Below are positions 33,386 through 42,111 of a stretch of DNA of 64,000 nt, one piece after another; position 1 is the first letter of the stretch, and each line of letters starts with the position of its first letter. Both the position numbers and the translations under genes were made by a program. The notes beneath the pieces were generated by a model. That model did no database searches, was not told the DNA's origin, and saw only the letters and a list, made by a program, of their open reading frames with translations. The DNA comes from Allobosea sp. Root381 (GTDB lineage: Bacteria > Pseudomonadota > Alphaproteobacteria > Rhizobiales > Beijerinckiaceae). The stretch covers positions 92,387 through 156,386 of the forward strand of contig NZ_LMJT01000041.1 in the NCBI RefSeq assembly GCF_001429395.1. The letters run 5' to 3'.

Positions 33386-34396
33386 ATGAGCACTCACACT
33401 TTCTTCTGCGTCGACGGACATACCTGCGGCAATCCGGTGCGGATGGTCGCCGGCGGCGCGCCCCCGCTCAAGGGCGCCAACATGATCGAGAAGCGGGCCC
33501 ATTTCCTGGCCGAATACGACTGGATCCGCACTGGCCTGATGTTCGAGCCGCGCGGCCATGACGTCATGTCGGGCTCGATCCTCTACCCGCCGACGCGCGA
33601 CGACGCCGACATCGCCTTCCTCTTCATCGAGACCTCGGGCTGCCTGCCGATGTGCGGCCACGGCACCATCGGCACGGTGACCATGGCGCTCGAGCGCGGG
33701 CTGGTGACGCCGCGCGAGGAAGGCGTCCTGCGCATCGACACGCCCGCCGGCCTCGTCACCGCCCGCTACACCCGCAATGGCGACCATGTCGACGCCGTCC
33801 GCATCACCAACATCGCCTCCTACCTCCATGCCACCGGCCTGACGGCCGAGATCGAGGAACTCGGCGAAGTCACGGTTGACGTCGCCTATGGCGGCAACTT
33901 CTACGCGATCGTCGATCCCCAGAAGACCTTCACGGACATCGCCGACATCAACCCGTCGGACATCCAGCGCTGGAGCCCGAAGCTGCGGGCCGCGCTCAAC
34001 GCGAAATACCAGTTCGTCCACCCGGAGAACCCGGCGATCAACGGCCTGAGCCATATCCTCTGGACCGGCGCGCCGACGAAGCCCGAGGCCCATGCCCGCA
34101 ATGCCGTCTTCTACGGCGACAAGGCGATCGACCGCTCACCCTGCGGCACCGGCACCTCCTCGCGCATGGCGCAGTGGGCCGCGCAGGGCAAGCTCAAGGT
34201 CGGCGACGACTTCGTCCATGAGAGCATCATCGGCACGATGTTCCGCGGCCGCGTCGAGGCCGCCGCCAAGGTCGGCCCGCATGATGCGATCATCCCCTCG
34301 ATCGAGGGCTGGGCCCGCATGACCGGCTACAACACGATCTTCATCGACGACCGCGACCCGCTCGCCCACGGCTTCCTGGTCACCGACAAGGCCTGA
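33386..34396 (+). CDS. 4-hydroxyproline 2-epimerase (proline racemase family)
   Basis: A 336-residue proline racemase-fold protein. Both catalytic Cys are present: Cys90 in GCLPMCGHGTIG and Cys253 in DRSPCGTGTSSR. Retention of both favours epimerase over trans-3-hydroxyproline dehydratase, in which the second Cys is usually Thr. The pair of Cys bases invert the alpha carbon of trans-4-hydroxy-L-proline to give the D-form for the flanking dehydrogenase. Other conserved text includes VDVAYGGNFYAIVD and SIIGTMFRGRV. Confidence 0.9.
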   Translation: MSTHTFFCVDGHTCGNPVRMVAGGAPPLKGANMIEKRAHFLAEYDWIRTGLMFEPRGHDVMSGSILYPPTRDDADIAFLFIETSGCLPMCGHGTIGTVTMALERGLVTPREEGVLRIDTPAGLVTARYTRNGDHVDAVRITNIASYLHATGLTAEIEELGEVTVDVAYGGNFYAIVDPQKTFTDIADINPSDIQRWSPKLRAALNAKYQFVHPENPAINGLSHILWTGAPTKPEAHARNAVFYGDKAIDRSPCGTGTSSRMAQWAAQGKLKVGDDFVHESIIGTMFRGRVEAAAKVGPHDAIIPSIEGWARMTGYNTIFIDDRDPLAHGFLVTDKA

Positions 34397-34448
34397 GCCG
34401 CCGTCGGGCCAAGGGCTTTCGTCAAAGATCGCGCTCGCATGCGCTGCC

Positions 34449-34538
34449 CGTCATTGCGAGGAGCGCCAGCGACGAAGCAATCCGGAGGCGGCAGCGCTCT
34501 ACGCCTCCCTGGATTGCTTCGCTGCGCTCGCAATGACG
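34449..34538. repeat. Intergenic palindromic repeat type A, copy 2
   Basis: Begins CGTCATTGCGAGGAGCG and ends CTCGCAATGACG, with an internal AAGCAATCC / GGATTGCTT pair. Same size and ends as the copy at 30372-30461. Confidence 0.85.
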
Positions 34539-34679
34539 CAGGCGACGCCGTCGAAGGCCTCCCGACGACTGTCGGCGGGCTCAGCCGCATCCCGTCTCCA
34601 ACCTTCCCCGAAGCCCCGAAACGACACCAGAACGCGCCGTCGACTGCCCATTCCCTAGGCAGAAAGACGTAGATTGGTT

Positions 34680-34708
34680 TTGACAGATCGCGGGGCCGGC
34701 GCGATTGT
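34680..34708 (+). promoter_or_regulatory. Possible liv operon promoter
   Basis: A perfect TTGACA at 34680-34685 is followed after 17 bases by GATTGT, a weak -10 hexamer. It is about 110 bases before the livH ATG. The weak -10 makes this tentative. Confidence 0.35.
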
Positions 34709-34817
34709 CGAAAGCGCGAGGGGTTGCTAGCTCTGCGCATCGAACGCATCCAGCATGCGTCGGCGTCATGCCGACACAACGATAAGCCGGAGCGGACCAG
34801 AGGGGTAAAGCGTCGGC

Positions 34818-35735
34818 ATGGAAGTGTTCCTCCAGCAGCTGATCAACGGGCTGACGCTCGGCTCGATCTACGGCCTCATCGCCATCGGCTACACGATGGT
34901 CTTCGGCATCATCGGCATGGTGAATTTCTCGCATGGCGATGTCTTCATGCTCTCGGCCTTCATCGCGCTGATCTTCTTCATGCTGATCGCCTCCTTCTTC
35001 GGGGCGGCCATGATCGTGCTGGCCCTGATTTTCGTCCTGGTGCTGGCGATGTTCTTCACGGCGCTCTGGGGCTGGACCATCGAACGCCTGGCGTACCGGC
35101 CGCTCAGGGGCTCGTTCCGCCTAGCGCCGCTGATCTCGGCGATCGGCATGTCGATCTTCCTGATGAACTTCGTCCAGCTCGTGCAGGGTCCGCGCAACAA
35201 GTCGACGCCGCCGATGCTGAACAAGTCGATCACGCTGATCGAGAGCGCGACCTACTCCGTCCAGATTTCCTACAAGCAGATCGTCATCATCGTCACCACC
35301 GCCGTGCTGCTGGCGGCCTTCTGGTATCTCGTCCAGAAGACGCCGCTCGGCCGCGCCCAGCGCGCCTGCGAGCAGGACCGCAAGATGGCCGCCCTCCTCG
35401 GCGTCGATGTCGACCGCACCATCTCGATCACCTTCATCATGGGCGCCGCGCTCGCGGCCGTCGCCGGCGTGATGTACCTCGTGCTCTACGGCGTGGTCAG
35501 CTTCCACGACGGCTTCGTGCCGGGCGTGAAGGCTTTCACCGCAGCGGTTCTCGGCGGCATCGGCTCGCTGCCCGGCGCCGTGCTCGGCGGGCTCCTGATC
35601 GGACTGATCGAGGTGATGTGGTCGGGCTATTTCTCGATCGACTACAAGGACGTCGCGGCCTTCTGCATCCTGGCGATCGTGCTGGTCTTCATGCCCTCGG
35701 GCATTCTCGGCCGCCCCGAAGTCGAGAAGGTCTAG
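34818..35735 (+). CDS. livH: Branched-chain amino acid-type ABC permease LivH
   Basis: A 305-residue permease with eight or so hydrophobic helices: MEVFLQQLINGLTLGSIYGLIAIGYTMVFGIIGMVNFSHGD at the N-terminus is the LivH signature, with SFHDGFVPGVKAFTAAVLGGIGSLPGAVLGGLLIGLIE near residue 240. It forms the membrane channel with LivM. First gene of a contiguous livHMGF-membrane protein-livK set. Confidence 0.95.
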   Translation: MEVFLQQLINGLTLGSIYGLIAIGYTMVFGIIGMVNFSHGDVFMLSAFIALIFFMLIASFFGAAMIVLALIFVLVLAMFFTALWGWTIERLAYRPLRGSFRLAPLISAIGMSIFLMNFVQLVQGPRNKSTPPMLNKSITLIESATYSVQISYKQIVIIVTTAVLLAAFWYLVQKTPLGRAQRACEQDRKMAALLGVDVDRTISITFIMGAALAAVAGVMYLVLYGVVSFHDGFVPGVKAFTAAVLGGIGSLPGAVLGGLLIGLIEVMWSGYFSIDYKDVAAFCILAIVLVFMPSGILGRPEVEKV

Positions 35736-35739
35736 CGGC

Positions 35740-37122
35740 ATGACGGCGCCCGCATCTACGCCCGCCGCCCGCGAACGCGATCTCAAGGCCGCCCTCAAGG
35801 AGGCGGCCTTCGCAGCCCTCATCACCTTCGGCCTGTGCATCCCGATCATCGCCTGGGGCACGCGCCAGAACATGGACAACGTCCTGGTGCTCGATCCACG
35901 CTGGGATGCGGTGGCCTGGGCCGTCGCCATCGTCTTCGTCGGCCGCTTCCTGGTGGCGCTGCGGCAGCAGACCAAGGACAAGCGCAAGCCGATGGTACGC
36001 CTGCTGCCGCACGGCACGGTCGGCTTCTTCCAGCGCCATTCGCGGCTGTTCTCGCTGTTCGGGCTGGGCTTCCTCGTCACCTTCCCGATCATTGCGATCA
36101 ATCTGGCGGGCTGGAGCGGCGCGCTGAAATGGATCGACAATTTCGGCGTTCAGATCCTGATCTACGTCATGCTCGGCTGGGGGCTGAACATCGTCGTCGG
36201 GCTCGCTGGCCTGCTCGATCTCGGCTATGTCGCCTTCTACGCGGTCGGCGCCTATTCCTACGCGCTGCTGGCCAAGAATTTCGGCCTGTCCTTCTGGATC
36301 CTGCTACCGCTCTCCGGCATTCTCGCTGCCTTCTGGGGCATGCTGCTCGGCTTCCCGGTGCTGCGGCTGCGCGGCGACTATCTCGCGATCGTGACGCTTG
36401 CCTTCGGCGAGATCATCCGCCTCGTCCTGATCAACTGGGTCGATTTCTCCGGCGGCTATGCCGGCATCTCCGGCATCCCGCGCCCAACCTTCTTCGGCAC
36501 CCCCTTCAACGCCAGCGACACCGGCTTCGCGGCGAAATTCGGCTTCGAGTTCTCGCCGCTGCACCGGACGATCTTCCTGTATTACGTGATCCTGGCGCTG
36601 GCGCTGATCACCGCCTTCGTGACGCTGCGCCTGCGCCGGCTGCCAGTCGGGCGCGCCTGGGAGGCCCTGCGCGAGGACGAGATCGCCTGCCGCTCGCTCG
36701 GCATCAACACCACGAACACCAAGCTCACCGCCTTTTCCATCGGCGCCATGTTCGGCGGCTTCGCCGGTTCCTTCTTCGCCGCGCGCCAGGGCTTCATCTC
36801 GCCTGAATCCTTCGTCTTCATGGAATCGGCGACGATCCTCGCCATCGTCGTGCTCGGCGGCATGGGCTCGCTCTGGGGCTGCGCCATCGCAGCGATCGTG
36901 ATGGTCGGCGGCACCGAGCTTCTGCGCGAGCTCGATTGGCTGAAGCAGGTCTTCGGCAACGAGTTCGACCCGACGAAGTACCGCATGCTGCTCTTCGGCT
37001 TTGCCATGGTCGTGATCATGATCTGGAAGCCGCGCGGCCTGATCTCGACGCGCGAACCGACGGCCTATCTCAAGGAGAAGAAGGCGATCTCGGCCGACAT
37101 GGTGCAGGAGGGGCACGGCTGA
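35740..37122 (+). CDS. livM: Branched-chain amino acid-type ABC permease LivM
   Basis: A 460-residue permease. It has an extra N-terminal region with two membrane helices (residues 20-130, DUF3382-like) before the LivM core (QILIYVMLGWGLNIVVGLAGLLDLGYVAFYAVGAYSYALLA). The LivM EAA-like loop is AWEALREDEIACRSLGIN. Starts 4 bases after livH and ends in a TGATG overlap with livG. Confidence 0.95.
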   Translation: MTAPASTPAARERDLKAALKEAAFAALITFGLCIPIIAWGTRQNMDNVLVLDPRWDAVAWAVAIVFVGRFLVALRQQTKDKRKPMVRLLPHGTVGFFQRHSRLFSLFGLGFLVTFPIIAINLAGWSGALKWIDNFGVQILIYVMLGWGLNIVVGLAGLLDLGYVAFYAVGAYSYALLAKNFGLSFWILLPLSGILAAFWGMLLGFPVLRLRGDYLAIVTLAFGEIIRLVLINWVDFSGGYAGISGIPRPTFFGTPFNASDTGFAAKFGFEFSPLHRTIFLYYVILALALITAFVTLRLRRLPVGRAWEALREDEIACRSLGINTTNTKLTAFSIGAMFGGFAGSFFAARQGFISPESFVFMESATILAIVVLGGMGSLWGCAIAAIVMVGGTELLRELDWLKQVFGNEFDPTKYRMLLFGFAMVVIMIWKPRGLISTREPTAYLKEKKAISADMVQEGHG

Positions 37123-37970
37123 TGGTCACCGCCTCCCCCGCACCGCTGCTCCAGGTCGAGCACGTCACCATGCGCTTCGGCGGTCTGACCGCCGTCAACG
37201 ACCTTTCCTTCGAGGCGCATAAGGGCCAGATCACCGCGCTGATCGGCCCCAACGGCGCCGGCAAGACCACCGTGTTCAACTGCATCACCGGCTTCTACAA
37301 GCCGACCGAGGGCATGATCACGCTGACGCAGGAGAGCGGCGACAACTTCCTGCTCGAGCGCATGCCCGATTTCAGGATCAGCTGGAAGGCGAAGGTCGCC
37401 CGCACCTTCCAGAATATCCGCCTCTTCGGCGGCATGACCGTGCTGGAGAACCTGCTGGTGGCGCAGCACAACCCGCTGATGATCGCATCCGGCTTCACCT
37501 TCCTCGGCGTTCTCGGCATCGGCGGCTACAGGGCCCGCGAGAAGGAGGCGATCGAGAAGGCACGGTTCTGGCTGGAGAAGATCAACCTGATCCATCGCGC
37601 TGACGATCCCGCCGCCGACCTGCCCTATGGCGACCAGCGCCGGCTCGAGATCGCGCGTGCGATGTGCACCGATCCCGTCCTGCTCTGCCTCGACGAGCCG
37701 GCCGCCGGCCTCAACCCGCGCGAGAGCCATGATCTCAACACCCTGTTGCTCTCGATCCGCAAGGATCTCGGCACCGCCCTGCTGCTGATCGAACACGACA
37801 TGTCGGTGGTGATGGAAATCTCCGACCATGTCGTAGTGCTCGACTACGGCACCAAGATCGCCGACGGTACGCCGGCCGAGGTCCAGGCCGACCAGAAGGT
37901 CATCGCCGCTTATCTCGGCGTCGACGACGAAGAGGTAGAGGCAGTCGAAGCGGAGGTCGGGATCACGTGA
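37122..37970 (+). CDS. livG: ABC ATP-binding protein LivG
   Basis: A 282-residue ATPase from the ATG at 37122. Walker A GPNGAGKTT near 45, a signature region reading LPYGDQRRLEIARAM rather than LSGGQ as is common in LivG, and Walker B LLCLDEPAAGLNP. About 30 residues are inserted before the Q-loop (TQESGDNFLLERMPDFRIS). Pairs with LivF to power import. Confidence 0.95.
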   Translation: MVTASPAPLLQVEHVTMRFGGLTAVNDLSFEAHKGQITALIGPNGAGKTTVFNCITGFYKPTEGMITLTQESGDNFLLERMPDFRISWKAKVARTFQNIRLFGGMTVLENLLVAQHNPLMIASGFTFLGVLGIGGYRAREKEAIEKARFWLEKINLIHRADDPAADLPYGDQRRLEIARAMCTDPVLLCLDEPAAGLNPRESHDLNTLLLSIRKDLGTALLLIEHDMSVVMEISDHVVVLDYGTKIADGTPAEVQADQKVIAAYLGVDDEEVEAVEAEVGIT

Positions 37971-38698
37971 CCACCACACAGCCGCTTCTCGCCGTCCGAG
38001 GCGTCAAGACCTACTACGGCAAGATCATCGCGCTGAAGGGCATCGACATGGATGTCCATGAGGGCGAGATCGTCACCATGATCGGCGCCAACGGTGCCGG
38101 CAAATCGACCCTGATGATGACGATCTTCGGCGACCCGCAGGCGCGCGAGGGCACGGTCACCTATGAGGGCCGCGACATCACCCGGCTGCCGAGCCACCAG
38201 ATCGCGCGCCTTGGAATAGCCCAGTCCCCCGAGGGAAGACGCATCTTCCCGCGCATGACGGTATTCGAGAATCTCCAGATGGGCGCGGCGCTGCGCGACC
38301 TCTCCCATTTCGACGAGGACCTCGAGAAGATCTGCACCCTCTTCCCGCGCATCCGCGAGCGCCTTCAGCAGCGCGGCGGCACGCTTTCGGGCGGCGAGCA
38401 GCAGATGGTGGCGATCGCGCGCGCCCTGATGGCGCGGCCGCGGCTCCTGCTGCTGGACGAACCCTCGCTCGGCCTTGCCCCCCTGATCGTCAAACAGATC
38501 TTCGAGGCGATCAAGGAACTGAACCGGACGCAAGGCTTGACGGTCTTCCTGGTCGAGCAGAACGCCTTCCACGCGCTCAAGCTCGCCCATCGCGGCTATG
38601 TCATGGTCAACGGCCTCATCACCATGAGCGGCTCGGGGAAGGAACTCCTCGCCGACCCGCAGGTGCGCGCGGCTTATCTCGAAGGCGGGAGGCACTGA
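37967..38698 (+). CDS. livF: ABC ATP-binding protein LivF
   Basis: A 243-residue ATPase that starts at GTG 37967 and overlaps livG by 4 bases. Walker A GANGAGKSTL, signature LSGGEQQMVAIARALM, Walker B LLLLDEPSLGLAPL and the LivF-typical ITRLPSHQIARLGIAQSPEGRRIFPRMTV. Second ATPase of the importer. Confidence 0.96.
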   Translation: MTTTQPLLAVRGVKTYYGKIIALKGIDMDVHEGEIVTMIGANGAGKSTLMMTIFGDPQAREGTVTYEGRDITRLPSHQIARLGIAQSPEGRRIFPRMTVFENLQMGAALRDLSHFDEDLEKICTLFPRIRERLQQRGGTLSGGEQQMVAIARALMARPRLLLLDEPSLGLAPLIVKQIFEAIKELNRTQGLTVFLVEQNAFHALKLAHRGYVMVNGLITMSGSGKELLADPQVRAAYLEGGRH

Positions 38699-38699
38699 C

Positions 38700-39074
38700 A
38701 TGCAGGGCGTCCTCTACGAAGAACCGAGCGCCTGGCTCTTCCTGCTCGTCACCGTGGTGATGGGCGGCTGGCTCGCCTGGATGACCGGGCGTGCCATCGC
38801 GCTGACCTGGCGGCCGCACTACCAGCTGGTGCTCTACGTGCTCGTCCTCGGCTGCGTCGTGCGCTTCATTCATTTCGCGCTTTTCCACGCGACGCTGCTG
38901 AGCCCGCACTACTATCTCGTCGACACCGTCATCCTGATGGCATTCGCCTTCGCCGGCTGGCGCTACAACCGCGCGAGGCAGATGACGCGGCAATATCGTT
39001 GGCTGTTCGAGCGCACCGGCCCCTTCGGCTGGAAGCCGCGCGAAGGCGTCGAAATCAAGCCCGAACTACGCTGA
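38700..39074 (+). CDS. Conserved membrane protein in liv operon (DUF6867-like)
   Basis: A 124-residue protein with three hydrophobic segments (AWLFLLVTVVMGGWLAWM, LVLYVLVLGCVVRFIHF and YLVDTVILMAFAFAGW) and a basic C-terminal tail. It starts 1 base after livF, so it is co-translated with the importer. Similar small proteins occur between livF and livK in Rhizobiales and have no assigned function. Confidence 0.8.
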   Translation: MQGVLYEEPSAWLFLLVTVVMGGWLAWMTGRAIALTWRPHYQLVLYVLVLGCVVRFIHFALFHATLLSPHYYLVDTVILMAFAFAGWRYNRARQMTRQYRWLFERTGPFGWKPREGVEIKPELR

Positions 39075-39204
39075 AAGGGTAACGAGCTTGTCGCGTGACA
39101 GACTGTGGAAAAAGCGCAAGACTGCTCTCCACGGCGGCAAAACGCGCCGAGACGGGCGGTCCGTCCAGCCCGTTCAAAGTCATAATGCAGGGGAGTCTCA
39201 TCTC

Positions 39205-40320
39205 ATGAAGAAACTGCTGTTGGGCGGCATCGCACTTGGCGCCGTCCTCGCTTTTTCGGGCATCGCCAACGCTCAGATCAAGATCGGCGTCGGCGGCCCT
39301 ATCACCGGCGCGAACGCGACCTTCGGCGCGCAGATCAAGAACGGCGCGGAGCAGGCCGCCGCCGACATCAACGCAGCCGGCGGCATCAACGGCCAGAAGA
39401 TCGAGATCGTCCTCGGTGACGACGTCTCCGATCCGAAGCAGGGCGTGTCGGTGGCGAACAAGTTCGTCGGCGACGGCGTCAAGTACGTCGTCGGCCACTT
39501 CAACTCCGGCGTCACCATGCCGGCCTCCGAGGTCTATGCCGAGAACGGAGTCCTCATGCTGACGCCGGCCTCGACGAACCCGCAGGTCACCGAGCGCGGC
39601 CTCTGGAACACCTTCCGCATCTGCGGTCGCGACGACCAGCAGGGCATCGTCGCCGCCGACTACATCGCCAAGAACTTCAAGGACAAGAAGATTGCGGTCG
39701 TCCACGACAAGACGACCTATGGCAAGGGCCTTGCCGACGAGACGCTGAAGGGCCTGCAGAAGGCCGGCATCAAGGAAGTCCTCTACGAGGGCATCAACCA
39801 GGGCGAGAAGGACCTCTCGGCCCTCGTCTCCAAGATCAAGGCCACCGGCGCCGACTATGTCTACTGGGGCGGCCTGCACACCGAAGGCGGGCTGATCGTC
39901 CGTCAGATGCGCGACCAGGGCGTCAAGAGCGTGCTGATCTCGGGTGACGGCATCACCACCGACGAGTTCGCCACGATCGGCGGCCCCGGCGTCGAGGGTA
40001 CGCTGATGACCTTCGCGCCCGACCCGCAGAAGCGCACCGAGGCGGCCGAGGTGATCAAGCGGTTCGAGGCCAAGAACTTCAAGCCCGAGGCCTACACGCT
40101 CTACGCCTATGCCGGCGTGCAGCTGATCGCCGATGCCGCCAAGCGCTCCAACTCGACCGATCCCAAGAAGATGGCCGAGGCGCTGAAGAGCGGCACCCCG
40201 ACCAAGACCGTTCTGGGCGATCTCGCCTTCGACAAGAAGGGCGACATCACCCGTATCGACTACACCGTCTACACCTGGAAGAAGCAGCCCGACGGCAAGA
40301 TCACCTATGTCGAGAATTGA
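39205..40320 (+). CDS. livK: Branched-chain amino acid-type ABC substrate-binding protein LivK
   Basis: A 371-residue periplasmic protein. Signal peptide MKKLLLGGIALGAVLAFSGIANAQ, then the type I periplasmic fold: IKIGVGGPITGANATFGAQIKNGAEQAAADINAAGGINGQKIE, DDVSDPKQGVSVANKFVGDGV and KTTYGKGLADETLKGLQKAG. The ligand may be branched-chain or another neutral amino acid; hydroxyproline is possible given the adjacent genes. GGGGAG about 14 bases upstream. Followed by a strong terminator. Confidence 0.95.
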   Translation: MKKLLLGGIALGAVLAFSGIANAQIKIGVGGPITGANATFGAQIKNGAEQAAADINAAGGINGQKIEIVLGDDVSDPKQGVSVANKFVGDGVKYVVGHFNSGVTMPASEVYAENGVLMLTPASTNPQVTERGLWNTFRICGRDDQQGIVAADYIAKNFKDKKIAVVHDKTTYGKGLADETLKGLQKAGIKEVLYEGINQGEKDLSALVSKIKATGADYVYWGGLHTEGGLIVRQMRDQGVKSVLISGDGITTDEFATIGGPGVEGTLMTFAPDPQKRTEAAEVIKRFEAKNFKPEAYTLYAYAGVQLIADAAKRSNSTDPKKMAEALKSGTPTKTVLGDLAFDKKGDITRIDYTVYTWKKQPDGKITYVEN

Positions 40321-40620
40321 TCCCGACACCTGATCGCAAGGCTTCAATGAGAACCGCCCCGGAGCGATCCGGGGCGGTTTTTCTTCGGAACGATCGCAAA
40401 CCGGGCATGCGCCGTAGCAAGCGCCCTGCCCTGACTGGGACGCGGCGCCGCCGGACGATACGAGACCGGCATCACGATGGCGTCGAACCAACGCTGCTCG
40501 CTCGGCCGCATCGATGTGGCAATCCGATCACAGGAGGTCGAGTAAGGATTTCTTCAACTTCACAGCGTTAGTTACATGTGCAACGATCAGGTCGCTGCAC
40601 CGCTATCGTAGGAGGATCTC
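40321..40620. other. Intergenic region between livK and the outer-membrane barrel gene
   Basis: About 300 bases. It opens with the livK terminator at 40352-40386. AAGGATTTCTTCAACTTCACAGCG at 40545-40568 is AT-richer and probably carries the promoter of the barrel gene. No further gene is supported. Confidence 0.6.
40352..40386 (+). terminator. Rho-independent terminator after livK
   Basis: Arms AACCGCCCCGG (40352-40362) and CCGGGGCGGTT (40369-40379) enclose a 6-base loop and are followed by TTTTCTTC. A classic 11-bp stem and T-rich tail, ending the liv operon. Confidence 0.9.
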
Positions 40621-41352
40621 ATGCGCCTTGGCCTTGTATCCACTGCCGTCCTAGCGACATTCCTGGCTACCAACAGCTACGCGGCGGACCTTCCGGCCCG
40701 CCAAGTCCAAGCCCCGATCATCTATGCGCCTGCCTTTACCTGGGCCGGTCTCTATGTCGGCCTCAACGCCGGTGTCGGCTGGGCCGACTCGCGTAACGTC
40801 GTCGTCACCGGACCGACGGGCGCCACCTCCGCAGTTCTCTCCGGCGGCGGAAGCGACGGAACCTTCGTCGGCGGCGGACAGATCGGCTATAACTGGCAAT
40901 CCGGCGCGATCGTCTACGGCGTCGAAGCCGATATCCAATATGTCGATACCGGCGGCAGCGTAGACTGGGGTGCCTACAACTGGTGGGCCAGAAGGGGTGG
41001 CAACGACGGAGGCTATTTCGGAACCGTCCGCGCCAGGGTCGGCTACGCGATCGACCGCACCTTGCTCTATATCACGGGCGGCCTCGCCTATGGCGGCATG
41101 AACACCAACCCGCTGACGGGCAACAGCACCAGCAACACGGGCTGGGCCATCGGTGGCGGCATCGAATACGCCTTCACCAACAACTGGATCTTCAGGGTCG
41201 AGGGCCTCTATGTCGACCTGAGCGAGGGCCGGAAGTCACAAGCCTTCATCAATCCGCCGGGCGGCGTCCTCCCGGCCGGGGTCTATACGGCGACCACCGA
41301 TAAAGGCAACGGCGCCGGCCTTCTGCGCGTCGGAGTCAACTACAAGTTCTGA
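40621..41352 (+). CDS. Outer-membrane beta-barrel porin family protein (Omp25/31-like)
   Basis: A 243-residue protein. Signal peptide MRLGLVSTAVLATFLATNSYAAD, then FTWAGLYVGLNAGVGWA and strands with alternating aromatic residues ending in GLLRVGVNYKF, the typical C-terminal F of outer-membrane proteins. QIGYNWQSGAIVYGVEADIQY is a family block. The strong Shine-Dalgarno AGGAGG lies before the ATG. Probably an abundant surface barrel. Confidence 0.9.
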   Translation: MRLGLVSTAVLATFLATNSYAADLPARQVQAPIIYAPAFTWAGLYVGLNAGVGWADSRNVVVTGPTGATSAVLSGGGSDGTFVGGGQIGYNWQSGAIVYGVEADIQYVDTGGSVDWGAYNWWARRGGNDGGYFGTVRARVGYAIDRTLLYITGGLAYGGMNTNPLTGNSTSNTGWAIGGGIEYAFTNNWIFRVEGLYVDLSEGRKSQAFINPPGGVLPAGVYTATTDKGNGAGLLRVGVNYKF

Positions 41353-41382
41353 GTCGGCCCGAAACGCGTAAGGACAGATAGC

Positions 41383-41421
41383 TGGAACGTTTCCGCGCTC
41401 GGAGAAGCGCGAAACGTTCCA
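41383..41421. terminator. Hairpin after the outer-membrane barrel gene
   Basis: Arms TGGAACGTTTCCGCGCT (41383-41399) and AGCGCGAAACGTTCCA (41406-41421) pair along 16 bases with one bulged C. It is followed by GGCTTTC and not by a long T-run, so it may terminate the barrel mRNA or be a dispersed repeat. Confidence 0.55.
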
Positions 41422-41490
41422 GGCTTTCAATGTTACGAACAACCCGTCGCTCTCTGCCGCGCCGCTCGTTCAGCGAAGCGCGGAGCCGCC

Positions 41491-42072
41491 TCAGCCCTGA
41501 ATCGGTTTCAGCGGAACCGCCGTCAAGCTCCTGAGAAAGCCGGCGAACCGCAAAAGGCCGTCCGGCCACGGGCCATGTCCGGACTCGCTGTTGATGTGGC
41601 CGCTCTCGCCCGCATCGACGAATTCGGAGCCCCAGGCCTGCGCCAGTTCCTGCGCTTCCTCGGGCGTACAATAGGGATCGTTGCTGCTCGCGATCAGGAC
41701 GCTGCGGAACGGCAGAATCTCGCGCCGATGCGGAATGAAATCCGCCCCCATGCCGGGGATCGCTCCCTTGGCCCGCTCGGAAGCCGGAGCGACCAGGAAG
41801 GCCCCCACCACCTCGCCCGGATGCAGATGCTCCGCCGCATGCGCGACGGCGCTGACGCCGGCCGAATGGGCGACGAGCACCACCGGCCGGCTCGCCGCCC
41901 GTACGGCCTGCACGATGCGCTCGGCCCAGAGGTGGCGCGAGGGCTTGTACCAGTCGTCCTGCTCGACCAGGCGCGCCGTGGTGAGCTTCGCCACCCAGCG
42001 GCTCTGCCAGTGATCGGGCCCGGAACCGGACCAGCCGGGAATAATCAGGATGTCGGTGTCGGAGGTTTTCAT
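41491..42072 (-). CDS. RBBP9/YdeN family serine hydrolase
   Basis: A 193-residue small alpha/beta hydrolase. LIIPGWSGSGPDHWQSRWVA near residue 10 is the family signature. The nucleophile elbow is LVAHSAGVSAVAHAA near 75, and the His lies in AGESGHINSESGHGPWPDG near 165. Substrates are unknown. It runs leftward, 40 bases beyond purB's stop. Confidence 0.88.
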   Translation of the reverse strand: MKTSDTDILIIPGWSGSGPDHWQSRWVAKLTTARLVEQDDWYKPSRHLWAERIVQAVRAASRPVVLVAHSAGVSAVAHAAEHLHPGEVVGAFLVAPASERAKGAIPGMGADFIPHRREILPFRSVLIASSNDPYCTPEEAQELAQAWGSEFVDAGESGHINSESGHGPWPDGLLRFAGFLRSLTAVPLKPIQG

Positions 42073-42111
42073 GAGGCGTAGATAGGCCTGCGACGCCCTA
42101 TGTCCAACCTG

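Larger units (their letters stand above)
34397..34817. other. Intergenic region before livH
   Basis: About 420 bases with no supported gene. It holds the type A repeat (34449-34538) and a possible promoter (34680-34708). A short AT-rich stretch is at 34660-34690. I saw no tRNA or protein-like ORF. Confidence 0.6.
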
